The notes below the pieces were generated by a model, which searched no databases, was not told the DNA's origin, and worked only from the letters and a program-made list of their open reading frames with translations. Positions 27,437 through 36,150 of a DNA stretch of 64,000 nucleotides are shown here, piece after piece; positions within the stretch are counted from its first letter, which is position 1, and every line of letters begins with the position of its first letter. The stretch comes from Flaviramulus basaltis. Its GTDB lineage: Bacteria; Bacteroidota; Bacteroidia; Flavobacteriales; Flavobacteriaceae. Where the stretch lies: assembly GCF_900114265.1 (NCBI RefSeq), contig NZ_FPKV01000004.1, positions 266,696 through 330,695 on the forward strand. Reading direction: 5' to 3'. The translations under genes and the position numbers were made by a program.

Positions 27437-27991
27437 ATGAATACCTTTTTAAAACGTACCTTAATTACATTATCTGTTATAGCCTTAGGGTTATTTTTAT
27501 ATTCTGTTTTTGTTGAAAATATTTTCGAAAAGCGATTAAGTCCAAAGGACACCGTTAAATTTGAATTAAACGACTTAAAACTAAAAGTGTTTTACAACAG
27601 ACCTTTTAAAAAGAATCGTGAAATATTTGGAGCACTAGTACCTTACAATCAAGTATGGCGAACAGGTGCAAATGAAGCTACAACTTTTGAAACTAATGAA
27701 CCTTTAGAAGTAAATGGCATACCATTAGCTGAAGGAAAATATACGCTTTGGACAGTTCCTAGAGACTCTGTCTGGACCGTAATATTTAACTCAAAACAAT
27801 ATTCTTGGGGTGTAAATGCTGAAATGAAACCCATGTGGGATCCAAACTACGATGTTTTAAATATTGAAGTTCCCGTACATAAACTAGATAGTATAGTAGA
27901 ACAATTTACTATTTCTTTTGATAACTCTACGGACAATCTTTCTTTAACTTTGGCTTGGGATGATGTTAAAGTTTCTGTGCCTTTAAAATAA
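27437..27991 (+). CDS. DUF2911 domain protein, membrane anchored
   Basis: The 184-residue protein has an N-terminal hydrophobic anchor (about residues 8-24) and a DUF2911 beta domain, with IFGALVPYNQVWRTGANEATTFET (residues 55-79 as a region), GKYTLWTVP and LSLTLAWDDVKVSVPL at the end. The RTGANEAT signature is the hallmark of the family. No reaction is known. A TTG three codons upstream could also start the frame, but the ATG at 27437 fits the anchor. A TATATTTA box lies about 30 bases upstream. Confidence 0.85.
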   Translation: MNTFLKRTLITLSVIALGLFLYSVFVENIFEKRLSPKDTVKFELNDLKLKVFYNRPFKKNREIFGALVPYNQVWRTGANEATTFETNEPLEVNGIPLAEGKYTLWTVPRDSVWTVIFNSKQYSWGVNAEMKPMWDPNYDVLNIEVPVHKLDSIVEQFTISFDNSTDNLSLTLAWDDVKVSVPLK

Positions 27992-28063
27992 GTCATTAAT
28001 CACAGTATTAGCATAAAGTCTAATGAAAATAAAATTGTAAATTAGACAAACTTTCGTGCATTC

Positions 28064-29137
28064 GTGGCTAAAAAAAACAAATCAGCATTAGAAGAAAAAA
28101 AAGGGGTTTCTGTTTCAGAAATTACAAATTTATCTTCTATAAAATCTATTCAAGATAAGCGCAAAGCGGAAATTGATACTGATGCATTAACAACTTCTAT
28201 TTTAAACAAAGACATTACAGCCTTAAGTAGAGCGATTACACTTGTTGAAAGTAAAAACCCTAAACACACAGATAAAGCAAATACTGTTTTAAAAAAATGT
28301 TTACCATATGCTAATAAATCAATCCGTATTGGTATTACTGGGGTACCTGGAGTTGGAAAAAGCACATTTATTGAGACTTTTGGTAAGCACTTAACTTCTT
28401 TAGGAAAACGAGTTGCTGTACTTGCCATTGATCCTACAAGTTCTATTACAAAAGGAAGTATTTTAGGTGATAAAACCAGAATGGAAGAATTAGTAAAAGA
28501 CAATAACGCTTTTATTAGACCATCTGCATCTGGAGATTCTTTAGGCGGCGTTGCTCGTAAAACTCGTGAAAGTATAATTTTATGCGAAGCTGCTGGATTT
28601 AACGTCATTATTATTGAAACTGTTGGTGTTGGACAAAGTGAAACCACTGTACATAGTATGGTCGATTTCTTTTTATTATTGAAATTAGCTGGTGCTGGTG
28701 ATGAATTACAAGGTATAAAACGCGGTATTATAGAAATGGCTGATGCTATTGCTATAAACAAAGCAGATGGTGACAACTTAAAACGTGCAAAGCTAGCAAA
28801 AGTAGAGTTTAATAGAGCACTTCACCTCTACCCAGAAAAATCATCGCAATGGCAACCTAAAGTAAGTGTTTGTAGTGCTTTACAAAATAAAGGCATTGAT
28901 ACTATTTGGGAGATTATTTTAGACTATATTGATATAACTTCCAAAAATAATTACTTCAAGCAAAAGCGAAACGAGCAAAACAAATTTTGGCTTATTCAAA
29001 CTATTGAAAATCAATTAAAATCAGATTTTTTTAATTCACCAAAAATCAAAAAAGAGTTCTCAAAACAATTAGAACTCATTAAAAATAATGAAACTACGCC
29101 TTTTGCTGCAGCAGATTATTTATTAAAATTAAATTGA
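28064..29137 (+). CDS. meaB: Methylmalonyl-CoA mutase-associated GTPase MeaB, GTG start
   Basis: The GTPase core reads GITGVPGVGKSTFIE (Walker A, near residues 94-108), VAVLAIDPTS (near 130), GDSLGGVARKTRE (near 165), ETVGVGQSE (switch II, near 188) and NKADGDN (base specificity, near 236). MeaB protects methylmalonyl-CoA mutase from inactivation and gates loading of adenosylcobalamin. The mutase subunits are not in the window. The frame begins with GTG at 28064; no ATG upstream is in frame. The 357-residue length is normal, with a basic and Ser-rich N-terminal extension of about 45 residues. Confidence 0.93.
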   Translation: MAKKNKSALEEKKGVSVSEITNLSSIKSIQDKRKAEIDTDALTTSILNKDITALSRAITLVESKNPKHTDKANTVLKKCLPYANKSIRIGITGVPGVGKSTFIETFGKHLTSLGKRVAVLAIDPTSSITKGSILGDKTRMEELVKDNNAFIRPSASGDSLGGVARKTRESIILCEAAGFNVIIIETVGVGQSETTVHSMVDFFLLLKLAGAGDELQGIKRGIIEMADAIAINKADGDNLKRAKLAKVEFNRALHLYPEKSSQWQPKVSVCSALQNKGIDTIWEIILDYIDITSKNNYFKQKRNEQNKFWLIQTIENQLKSDFFNSPKIKKEFSKQLELIKNNETTPFAAADYLLKLN

Positions 29138-29143
29138 AAAAGA

Positions 29144-29719
29144 TTATTTTAATTGAAATCTACTTTGAATATACTTATCTAATCTATAAAATCCATAACC
29201 AGAAACAGCCCCAAACAAAGCTCCTGAAAATACATCTAATGGGTAATGTACACCAATATAAATTCTACTATAACCCATAGCTGCAGCCCAAATAATCATT
29301 AAATAAATTAAATATTTATATTTTGATTTAAGTGTAAAACCTGTAAAAATGGCAACAGCCATTGAATTTGATGCATGACCAGAGAAGTAACCAAATTGTC
29401 CTCCACAATAAGATTTTACAAGTCGCATAACACTAAAAATTTCGTCATCATGGCAAGGTCTTGGGCGTTTTACAAAAACGTTTTTAAATAAGTTTGAAAC
29501 TTGATCTGTAAACGAAATCATAAGTACAACCACCACCAATGTTAAGATAAACATTTTGGTATTTAACTTTTTGTACATTAAATAAACTAATATGGCATAA
29601 AATGGAATCCAGTTAAATTTAGTGGTATAAAACATCCAGAAACCATCCCAAGTTTCAGTTCCTAAACCATTTAAATAGATGAATAATTCTTTATCTAACT
29701 GTACTATTTGATCTAACAT
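29144..29719 (-). CDS. PAP2-family membrane phosphatase
   Basis: This 191-residue protein has about six membrane helices and the three phosphatase signature motifs: KxxxxxxRP as KNVFVKRPRP (near residue 80), SGHASNS (near 115) and SRIYIGVHYPLD (near 155), with the histidine nucleophile in the last one. Family members remove phosphate from phosphatidic acid, undecaprenyl diphosphate or phosphatidylglycerophosphate. Which lipid it uses cannot be told. It is 11 bases downstream of the small acidic protein gene, on the same strand. Confidence 0.92.
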   Translation of the reverse strand: MLDQIVQLDKELFIYLNGLGTETWDGFWMFYTTKFNWIPFYAILVYLMYKKLNTKMFILTLVVVVLMISFTDQVSNLFKNVFVKRPRPCHDDEIFSVMRLVKSYCGGQFGYFSGHASNSMAVAIFTGFTLKSKYKYLIYLMIIWAAAMGYSRIYIGVHYPLDVFSGALFGAVSGYGFYRLDKYIQSRFQLK

Positions 29720-29729
29720 GTTTTATTGT

Positions 29730-29957
29730 TTATTCTTCATACTTTGCTATTTCAGCATCATAAAAGTCTGTTGCTTGTTTTATAGCATTCTCAGTTTCTA
29801 TTTCAAGTTCTTTTTGGTCATCGTCATCAAAATCTTCAAACCATTCTACCTCATCATTTTCAAGGTTAATAATGAATCTTGGAAATTCAGTATGAATTAC
29901 AAAAATAGCATTTGGATAATCTGAGTTATCACCTAATATAAATTTTGGAAGTGTCAT
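29730..29957 (-). CDS. Small acidic conserved protein of unknown function
   Basis: The 75-residue protein has a beta-rich N-terminus (TLPKFILGDNSDYPNAIFVI, FPRFIINLEND) and a very acidic stretch (WFEDFDDDDQKELEIE) before a C-terminal helix. There is no signal peptide. It lies between the MATE transporter and PAP2 genes with gaps of 6 and 10 bases, so the three likely form an operon. I believe homologues are common in Flavobacteriaceae, but no role is known to me. Confidence 0.75.
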   Translation of the reverse strand: MTLPKFILGDNSDYPNAIFVIHTEFPRFIINLENDEVEWFEDFDDDDQKELEIETENAIKQATDFYDAEIAKYEE

Positions 29958-29963
29958 TTATAG

Positions 29964-31343
29964 TTATTTATTGTTTGACAAAATTAACTTTTTAGTTAGA
30001 TAATTAAATCGAATATACAATAAAATAGCAGCAGTAGTTAATCCTCCTAATAAGCCTAACCAAATACCAAAACTACCATAAGCATCTTCTTTTCCTAAAA
30101 ACCAGCTAATTGGAAACCCAATTAACCAATATGAAATAAAAGTAATTATAGTAGGTATTTTAACATCTTGCAATCCGCGAAGTGCACCTAAAACTAAAAC
30201 TTGAATACTATCGCTTATTTGAAAAATAGCTGCTGCAATTAATAATTTTGAAGCTATACTCACAACTTCAGTATTATCCATTAGATTTTTAGTATCATCA
30301 AAATCGACATAAATTTTTGGTAGTTGATTATGAAATAAGAAGAAAATTATAGCAAAACCAACAGCAAACATAATACCCATTAAAAATAGAGAGAATGCAA
30401 TACGACGTAATTCAAAATATGCTTTAAGCCCTTTTTGATTACCAACTCTTATCATGGAAGCAACACTTAAGCCCATGGCAATCATAAATGTCATGGACGA
30501 TAAATTTAATGCAATTTGATTAGCTGCTTGTGGATTTTTACCTAGCAACCCACTTAACCATATAGCCGAAGTAAAAATAGCTACTTCAAAAAACATTTGC
30601 ATAGCACTTGGCGCTCCTAAATTGATGATTTTTTTAATCATCAATTTATCCAAAACAAAGAATTTAATATGAGTTACAAAAGCTTTCGATTTTTCTTTTC
30701 CCTTAAGTAAAAACCATAAATACCAAACCATTATAATTCTTGATATTAGGGTTCCGTAAGCAGCTCCTACAATGCCCATTTCAGGAAAACCAAACTTTCC
30801 AAAAATTAATAAATAGTTTAGAACGACATTAATAATATTTGCTAGAATAGTAGCATACATTGGATAGCGTGTCATAGACAAGCCATCGCTAAACTGTTTA
30901 AAACCTTGAAAAATAATTAGTGGAATTAAAGAAACTGCAACTAAATCTAAATAAGGAATGGCTAACTCAACAACCTCAACGGGCTGTTTCATTAAATACA
31001 TTAAAGGTTTTGCGAAAAACACCATTAAAAAAAGGAGTACTCCTAAAATGGTACACAAAAATAAACCATGTTTAAAAAATGATTTTCCTTTAATAAAATC
31101 TTGTCCTGCATCTGCTTCTGCAATAAGTGGCGTTATAGCTGTAGAAAAACCAATACCTAAAGACATAGCTATAAACATGAAACTGTTACCTAAAGATACC
31201 GCAGCAAGTTCTGCAGTGCCTAATTGCCCTACCATGATATTATCAACAAAACTAACAAATGTATGCCCCAACATACCCAACATTACCGGAGCAGCAAGTT
31301 GCCAATTGTATTTAAACTCTTTTGTATAATCCCTTAATTGCAT
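29964..31343 (-). CDS. MATE-family multidrug/sodium antiporter
   Basis: The 459-residue protein has twelve hydrophobic segments. Typical MATE features are VMLGMLGHTFVSFVDNIMVGQLG in helix 1 (residues 18-40 as a region), the GIGFSTAITPLIAEADAG segment near 60, and the matching second half from GAPSAMQMFFEVAIF (near 250). It would export cationic compounds in exchange for sodium or protons (NorM-like branch). Two palindromic sites lie 70 to 115 bases upstream of the start, in the spacer shared with a candidate small RNA, so it may be under local repression. Confidence 0.92.
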   Translation of the reverse strand: MQLRDYTKEFKYNWQLAAPVMLGMLGHTFVSFVDNIMVGQLGTAELAAVSLGNSFMFIAMSLGIGFSTAITPLIAEADAGQDFIKGKSFFKHGLFLCTILGVLLFLMVFFAKPLMYLMKQPVEVVELAIPYLDLVAVSLIPLIIFQGFKQFSDGLSMTRYPMYATILANIINVVLNYLLIFGKFGFPEMGIVGAAYGTLISRIIMVWYLWFLLKGKEKSKAFVTHIKFFVLDKLMIKKIINLGAPSAMQMFFEVAIFTSAIWLSGLLGKNPQAANQIALNLSSMTFMIAMGLSVASMIRVGNQKGLKAYFELRRIAFSLFLMGIMFAVGFAIIFFLFHNQLPKIYVDFDDTKNLMDNTEVVSIASKLLIAAAIFQISDSIQVLVLGALRGLQDVKIPTIITFISYWLIGFPISWFLGKEDAYGSFGIWLGLLGGLTTAAILLYIRFNYLTKKLILSNNK

Positions 31344-31410
31344 CTGGCAAAAGTAATCTTTAGCCTTTGTTTAGACCAATTTTATCATATTCTTTTCTTA
31401 TTTTTTCAAA

Positions 31411-31475
31411 ATTAACAAATGTTAATAAATAGTTGAAAAACTTAACATTTGTTAAGTTGATTTTTCATACATTTG
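31411..31475 (+). promoter_or_regulatory. Twin TTAACAnnTGTTAA palindromes and promoter of the small RNA candidate
   Basis: Two 16-bp near-perfect palindromes, ATTAACAAATGTTAAT (31411-31426) and CTTAACATTTGTTAAG (31441-31456), are centred exactly 30 bp apart, close to three helical turns. The second covers the TTTG at 31448-31451, which lies 16 bp before a TACATTTG box (31468-31475) of the Bacteroidota -7 type. A dimeric regulator bound here would block this promoter. The regulator is not identified; no regulator gene is adjacent. Confidence 0.6.
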
Positions 31476-31481
31476 AATGGC

Positions 31482-31612
31482 TTTGAACAGCTCCTCTCTC
31501 TAATAATATAATAGCATAGAAACCTTTAGCACTATTAATTTTAAAGGGATTAAAAACATGAGAGCTTAAAGTTTCGATATTTAAAAGGAGGAAAAATCTT
31601 CCTCCTTTTATT
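31482..31612 (+). ncRNA. Candidate small RNA of about 130 nt
   Basis: The stretch starts about seven bases after the TACATTTG box and ends at a strong intrinsic terminator. It has no open frame beyond a three-codon ATG-AGA-GCT-TAA. An inner hairpin pairs CCTTTA (31523-31528) with TAAAGG (31542-31547). It does not resemble an RNA family I can name. The call rests on promoter, terminator and lack of coding potential; expression is not shown. Confidence 0.5.
31582..31610 (+). terminator. Strong intrinsic terminator of the small RNA candidate
   Basis: A perfect 12-bp stem (TAAAAGGAGGAA with TTCCTCCTTTTA) closes a five-base loop and is followed by TTTAAAT. The flanking A and T runs would let it work in both directions. 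Confidence 0.85.
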
Positions 31613-31652
31613 TAAATAATATTCTCTTTATATTATAAATAATAGTTTACCA

Positions 31653-32130
31653 TTACTTATTTTTCTTTTTATATGTTTGCTTATTTTCAGAGATTGATTT
31701 TACAATTGTTTGTCCTGTTATAATTTGTTTTTGATCTTTAATTTTTGACAATGAGTTTATGTATGCTTCGCTTACTAGGTTTTTAATATATTCTTTTGGA
31801 AATTGAGTCTTGTCTTTTACTAAAATATAGCGATACTGATTGTCTTTCCCTAATAGAATTTTGTCTGGATCTGAAAGTTCACTACCCCAATAAAAACCAA
31901 AGTGAATATTGTTATTAATTCTATAAATGGCATTTGAACAAATAGTATAACCTAATTTATCTGTTGGACCTCACCAAAAAGCAACAGCATTATAGTTGTC
32001 ATAAATGAGCTCATAGCATCAGGGCATAATTCCCATGCAAAATCTCTCAACCACATAACTAAAACCTATTGTACTGTCTCCAAATGGCTTAAGAAATTTT
32101 AAAGATCTTGTGTTTGTTCTTTGCTTATTA
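31653..32130 (-). pseudogene. Decayed DUF1801-family gene
   Basis: Read on the minus strand, pieces of a DUF1801 (YdhG-like) protein can be joined across lesions: LKPFGDSTI, WLRDFAWELCPDAMS, YDNYNAVAF, GPTDKLGYTICSNAIYRI, FGFYWGSELSDPDKILLG, QYRYILVKDKTQFPKEYI and a lysine-rich end at 31653. There is an in-frame TGA at 31971-31973 where the family has a codon between Phe/Trp and Gly-Pro-Thr-Asp. A frameshift lies near 32004 and another near 32058. The last 100 codons are still open. With three lesions this is a dead gene rather than a sequencing slip. The family is small and of unknown biochemical role. Confidence 0.75.
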
Positions 32131-32195
32131 TTAAAAAGTATTAATCTTTTTTAATAACTATTAATTAAATAAAAAGAGATTTTTATAGTTCCTTA

Positions 32196-33137
32196 CTATA
32201 AGGATACTAAGTTTTGCTTAGCATCATTAAACTCTTGCATAATATCTTTTACAATTTGCTCAACAGATTTTACATCATGAATTAATCCTGCTATTTGACC
32301 AATCTCCAATTCACCTGCTTCCAAATCACCTTCGAACATCCCTTTTTTTGCTCTAGCTCTTCCTAAAAAAGTTTTTAGTTCTTCTATTGTTGGTGATGTT
32401 TTGTAAAGCTCTTGAACTTCATTATAAAACTTATTTTTAATTAGTCTAACTGGAGCTAATTCTTTTAAGGTAAGTTGAGTGTCTCCTTCTTTTACATTAA
32501 TAACGACTTGTTTGAAAGCAGCGTGTGCCGAACTTTCTTCACTAGCCACAAACCTACTCCCAACTTGTACAGCATCTGCACCAAGTATCATAGTTGCTAA
32601 CATGGCACGACCTGTTGCTATTCCTCCTGCTGCAATTAATGGAATGTGTATTTGCTCTTTTACCATAGGAATAAGTGTTAAAGTAGTGGTTTCGTCACGT
32701 CCATTATGGCCGCCAGCTTCAAAGCCTTCTGCAACAATAGCATCAACACCTGCATCTTGTGCTTTTAATGCAAACTTAACACTGCTTACTACATGTACCA
32801 CAGTAATACCTCGTGCTTTTAACCAAGACGTCCATGTTTTAGGATTCCCTGCAGAAGTAAATACAATCTTAACATCTTCTTCAACAATTATATCCATAAT
32901 CTCTTCAATGTTTGGATACAACATTGGAACATTTACACCAAATGGTTTATCTGTTGCTTTTTTACATTTTTGAATATGCTCCCTTAATACATCAGGATAC
33001 ATAGAACCTGCTCCTATTAACCCTAATATTCCAGAGTTACTGGCAGCAGATGCTAAACGCCAGCCACTATTCCAAACCATTCCTGCTTGAATAATTGGAT
33101 ACTTAATATTGAATAAGTCTGTAATTCTATTTGGCAT
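32196..33137 (-). CDS. Nitronate monooxygenase (FMN-dependent, 2-nitropropane dioxygenase-like)
   Basis: The 313-residue protein is a TIM barrel with the family marks YPIIQAGMVWNSGWRLASA near the start, PFGVNVPM (near 65), GFEAGGHNGRDE (near 140-152) with the histidine, and the FMN phosphate site LIAAGGIATGRAMLATMILGADAVQVGSRF (residues 168-197). It oxidises nitronates using FMN and oxygen; related enoyl-ACP reductases (FabK) share this fold, but the HNGRDE loop favours the nitronate monooxygenase group. It starts one base ahead of the subtilase stop, both on the minus strand. Confidence 0.87.
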   Translation of the reverse strand: MPNRITDLFNIKYPIIQAGMVWNSGWRLASAASNSGILGLIGAGSMYPDVLREHIQKCKKATDKPFGVNVPMLYPNIEEIMDIIVEEDVKIVFTSAGNPKTWTSWLKARGITVVHVVSSVKFALKAQDAGVDAIVAEGFEAGGHNGRDETTTLTLIPMVKEQIHIPLIAAGGIATGRAMLATMILGADAVQVGSRFVASEESSAHAAFKQVVINVKEGDTQLTLKELAPVRLIKNKFYNEVQELYKTSPTIEELKTFLGRARAKKGMFEGDLEAGELEIGQIAGLIHDVKSVEQIVKDIMQEFNDAKQNLVSL

Positions 33138-34769
33138 TTAATCTTTTATTAGTTTTAAAGATATTGAACTATTTTCTGATTCTATTCTAGCAATATAAAT
33201 TCCTTTTGATAATAAAGAAATATCCATGACATTATTATTTTTTGAAACTAAAAGTGTTTTTACTTGCTTACCAATAATGTTGTATAATGTCACTTTTACT
33301 TCACTTAAATTTAAAGGATATTTAAAATAAACCAATGATTTTGATGGATTTGGATAAAGTAAAAAACTAAAACCTTCTTCAACATCATTAATAGAAAGTG
33401 CTGTATTTAGAGCAGCTTGAAAATCTGGAATCCCATAACCTAGTTGATAATCTGGTGTGCTAAATTGTGATGCAGATTCTCTTAGAAGTTGCATAATTTC
33501 TGCATTGGTTTTATTAGGCAAAGCCTGCATTAAACAGGCTACTGCTCCAGCCATAATTGGTGAGCTAAACGAGGTGCCATTATTTTGTACAATAGTATTA
33601 TTGGCATTAATCATATAAGGTAATTGCCCTTGCGCTACAACATCTGGTTTTAGTGAAGGTTGTATGGCACTACCAACAGAACTAAATGACGCATAATTTC
33701 CTGAAGAATTTACAGCTCCTATAGAAAATACAAATTCAGAATCTGCTGGTGCTCCAACACCAGAAGCTCCAGAATTCCCAGCTGATGTAACTAATAATAA
33801 CCCCTTTTGAAAAGCTATATTTGCTCCTTTTGTAATAAAAGCCGTATTACCGTCCATATTTGAAGCTGTGTAATTGTATCTTGAATTATCAAAATCTAAA
33901 TATCCTAAAGAGGTATTAATAATGTCTACACCTAAACTATCTGCACGTTCTGCAGCCTCAACCCAATAGCTTTCTTCAACAGGGTTTTCACTACCATCAT
34001 CTTCTGTTCTAAACAAATAATAGGAGGCATCTGGTGCTGTACCCACATAGTTATTTTGAATAAACCCTGCCATAGTACTTAAAACTTGTGTACCATGACT
34101 AATATTAGCAGGCCTAGGATCGTAAGCATACACATCTGCAGTTCTATTTACAAAATCATAACCACCAAGCAAATTACCATTATCTCTTATGCGTTGAAAA
34201 GCTCCCATGGTATTTACATTAGTAAACGATGCATCAATTACTCCAATTGTGACGCCTTCACCAGTATAATCTGTAACATGCAAATCATCTAGATTAATCA
34301 TATCTATTTGATTTTGAGTATCACCATATGTAAAATCAACAAATGAATTTTCTAAATGAAATTTGCTTTTTACTTTATTTATTTTTGATGTTTTGCTTGA
34401 ATTTAAGCTTTTATCGGCAAAATCAATATGATCTATAAAAGCTAAATCTGGATTAGTCAATAAGTTTTTAATATCAATTTCTGTCCCTCTAACATGAACC
34501 GCATTAAACCATTTAGATTTCGCTAAAACGCTAATGCCAGATTCATTCTTTAAAAGTGAAATATAGGATTCGTTGACAGGTACATCGCGAGCATCAATAG
34601 ATACGCCATGCTTCGTTTTTCTATTTATCGCTTTTTGAGTTAGAATAGTTATTGGATTTGCAATAGAACTTGCAACATCCTCTTTATCTGTTAAATAAAC
34701 CCATGCATCTTCTTGAGAAAAGGCACAAAACTGAAAAAATAATATACTAACGAAGATTAATTTTTTCAT
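33138..34769 (-). CDS. Secreted S8 (subtilisin-like) protease with type IX secretion sorting domain
   Basis: A signal peptide (1-18) is followed by a propeptide-like region to about 150. The catalytic triad is aspartate near residue 178 in IGVIDASF, histidine near 224 in SHGTQVLS and serine near 400 in NGTSFSSP, with an oxyanion asparagine in TSAGNSG. The last 75 residues (YPNPSKSLVYF, YNIIGKQV, LSKGIYIARI) are a type A Por secretion tail, so the protein should leave the cell by the type IX pathway and be surface-bound or released. This fits a polymer-degrading flavobacterial lifestyle. Length is 543 residues, normal for the group. Confidence 0.92.
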   Translation of the reverse strand: MKKLIFVSILFFQFCAFSQEDAWVYLTDKEDVASSIANPITILTQKAINRKTKHGVSIDARDVPVNESYISLLKNESGISVLAKSKWFNAVHVRGTEIDIKNLLTNPDLAFIDHIDFADKSLNSSKTSKINKVKSKFHLENSFVDFTYGDTQNQIDMINLDDLHVTDYTGEGVTIGVIDASFTNVNTMGAFQRIRDNGNLLGGYDFVNRTADVYAYDPRPANISHGTQVLSTMAGFIQNNYVGTAPDASYYLFRTEDDGSENPVEESYWVEAAERADSLGVDIINTSLGYLDFDNSRYNYTASNMDGNTAFITKGANIAFQKGLLLVTSAGNSGASGVGAPADSEFVFSIGAVNSSGNYASFSSVGSAIQPSLKPDVVAQGQLPYMINANNTIVQNNGTSFSSPIMAGAVACLMQALPNKTNAEIMQLLRESASQFSTPDYQLGYGIPDFQAALNTALSINDVEEGFSFLLYPNPSKSLVYFKYPLNLSEVKVTLYNIIGKQVKTLLVSKNNNVMDISLLSKGIYIARIESENSSISLKLIKD

Positions 34770-34783
34770 TTTTTATTGACAAG

Positions 34784-35971
34784 TTACGAAATAACTCCAG
34801 AACCAATAAGTTCATCTTCCAAATACCAAGCTACAAATTGACCTTCGGTTATTGCGGATTGAAAATTTTCAAACTCTACATATAAACCACTATCTACTTT
34901 ATAAAGTGTCGCATTTTCTAAAGCTTGTCTATAACGAATTCTAGCTTTTACCTGCATGGTTTCATCAATTTTTAAAGCTAAGTCTTCTCTAACCCAATGT
35001 AATTCTTCATTGGTAACAAATAACGCTTTTTTTAATAGCCCAGGATGTTCTTTACCTTGTCCTGTATAAATTACGTTTTCTTCTACATCTGTATCAATTA
35101 CAAATAGTGGTTCTATAGTTCCTCCTACAGCCAATCCTTTTCGTTGCCCTTTAGTAAAATAGTGTGCACCTTGATGTTTTCCTACTATTTTACCATAATC
35201 GACTTTATAGTCAATTTTTCTAGATAAGAATTTTAGTTTTTCTTCTTCCGAATCAAAATTTGTTTCAACCGTATTAAATACTTCTTGTTCTTTTGAAATT
35301 TCAACTATAACACCTTCTTTTGGTTTTAACTGTTGTTGAAGAAAATCTGGTAATTTCACTTTACCTATAAAACAAAGTCCTTGAGAATCTTTTTTATCAG
35401 CAGTAACTAAATCTAATTCTGTTGCAATTTCACGAACTTCTGGTTTGGTTAATTCACCAATTGGAAATAAAGATTTTGCTAATTGATCTTGAGATAATTG
35501 ACATAAAAAATAAGATTGATCTTTATTACCATCTACACCAGCTAGTAACTGATAAGTTTCTTTACCAGCTTTTTGAATAACTCCTTTTCTGCAATAATGA
35601 CCTGTTGCAACATAATCTGCTCCAAGTTCTAAAGCTATTTTCATAAAAACATCAAACTTGATTTCTCTATTACAAAGCACATCTGGGTTTGGTGTTCTAC
35701 CTTTTTCATATTCATTAAACATGTAATCGACAATACGCTCTTTATATTGCTCACTTAAATCTACAGTTTGAAAAGGAATTCCAAGTTTCTCGGCAACTAA
35801 CATCGCATCGTTACTATCATCTAACCAAGGACATTCGTTAGATATTGTTACAGTATCGTCATGCCAATTTTTCATAAACAAGCCTATAACCTCATACCCT
35901 TGCTGCTGCAATAAATAAGCTGCAACACTAGAATCAACACCTCCAGAAAGTCCAATAATTACTCGTTTCAT
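34784..35971 (-). CDS. mnmA: tRNA-specific 2-thiouridylase MnmA
   Basis: [21 protein letters not shown] at the N-terminus (residues 1-21 as a region) is the PP-loop. The catalytic cysteines are in [12 protein letters not shown] (near residue 101) and [10 protein letters not shown] (near 197). [16 protein letters not shown] and the C-terminal [12 protein letters not shown] barrel complete the enzyme. It thiolates uridine 34 of tRNA-Lys, Glu and Gln, taking sulfur from a relay of sulfur carriers. The 395-residue length is slightly above the family norm because of extra sequence at about 215-235. It has no close operon partner. Confidence 0.95.
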   Translation of the reverse strand: MKRVIIGLSGGVDSSVAAYLLQQQGYEVIGLFMKNWHDDTVTISNECPWLDDSNDAMLVAEKLGIPFQTVDLSEQYKERIVDYMFNEYEKGRTPNPDVLCNREIKFDVFMKIALELGADYVATGHYCRKGVIQKAGKETYQLLAGVDGNKDQSYFLCQLSQDQLAKSLFPIGELTKPEVREIATELDLVTADKKDSQGLCFIGKVKLPDFLQQQLKPKEGVIVEISKEQEVFNTVETNFDSEEEKLKFLSRKIDYKVDYGKIVGKHQGAHYFTKGQRKGLAVGGTIEPLFVIDTDVEENVIYTGQGKEHPGLLKKALFVTNEELHWVREDLALKIDETMQVKARIRYRQALENATLYKVDSGLYVEFENFQSAITEGQFVAWYLEDELIGSGVIS

Positions 35972-36054
35972 TTATAAAAAATTAGTGTACAAAGATACAT
36001 ATAATAATAAAATTTTCCTTTATAAAGGGCAAAATGTAATAAAGTCAAAATTAA

Positions 36055-36135
36055 ATTTTGTTTATTTATTTTAAAAAAATATTAAACAAAATTTGGATTT
36101 TTGTTTATTTATTTTATATTTTTGTTAAACAAAAT
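36055..36135 (+). promoter_or_regulatory. Two tandem copies of an inverted-repeat operator ahead of the FAS1 gene
   Basis: Two copies of a 38-39 bp unit, 36055-36092 and 36097-36135, each have an arm ATTTTGTTTA or ATTTTTGTTTA and a matching arm TTAAACAAAAT. The four half-sites start at 36059, 36082, 36101 and 36125, that is 19 to 24 bp apart, close to two helical turns. This would suit a regulator binding as two dimers or a tetramer. It ends 15 bases before the FAS1 ATG, where bound protein would block transcription or early elongation. The regulator is unknown. Confidence 0.55.
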
Positions 36136-36150
36136 AAAACCTTACAAAAA

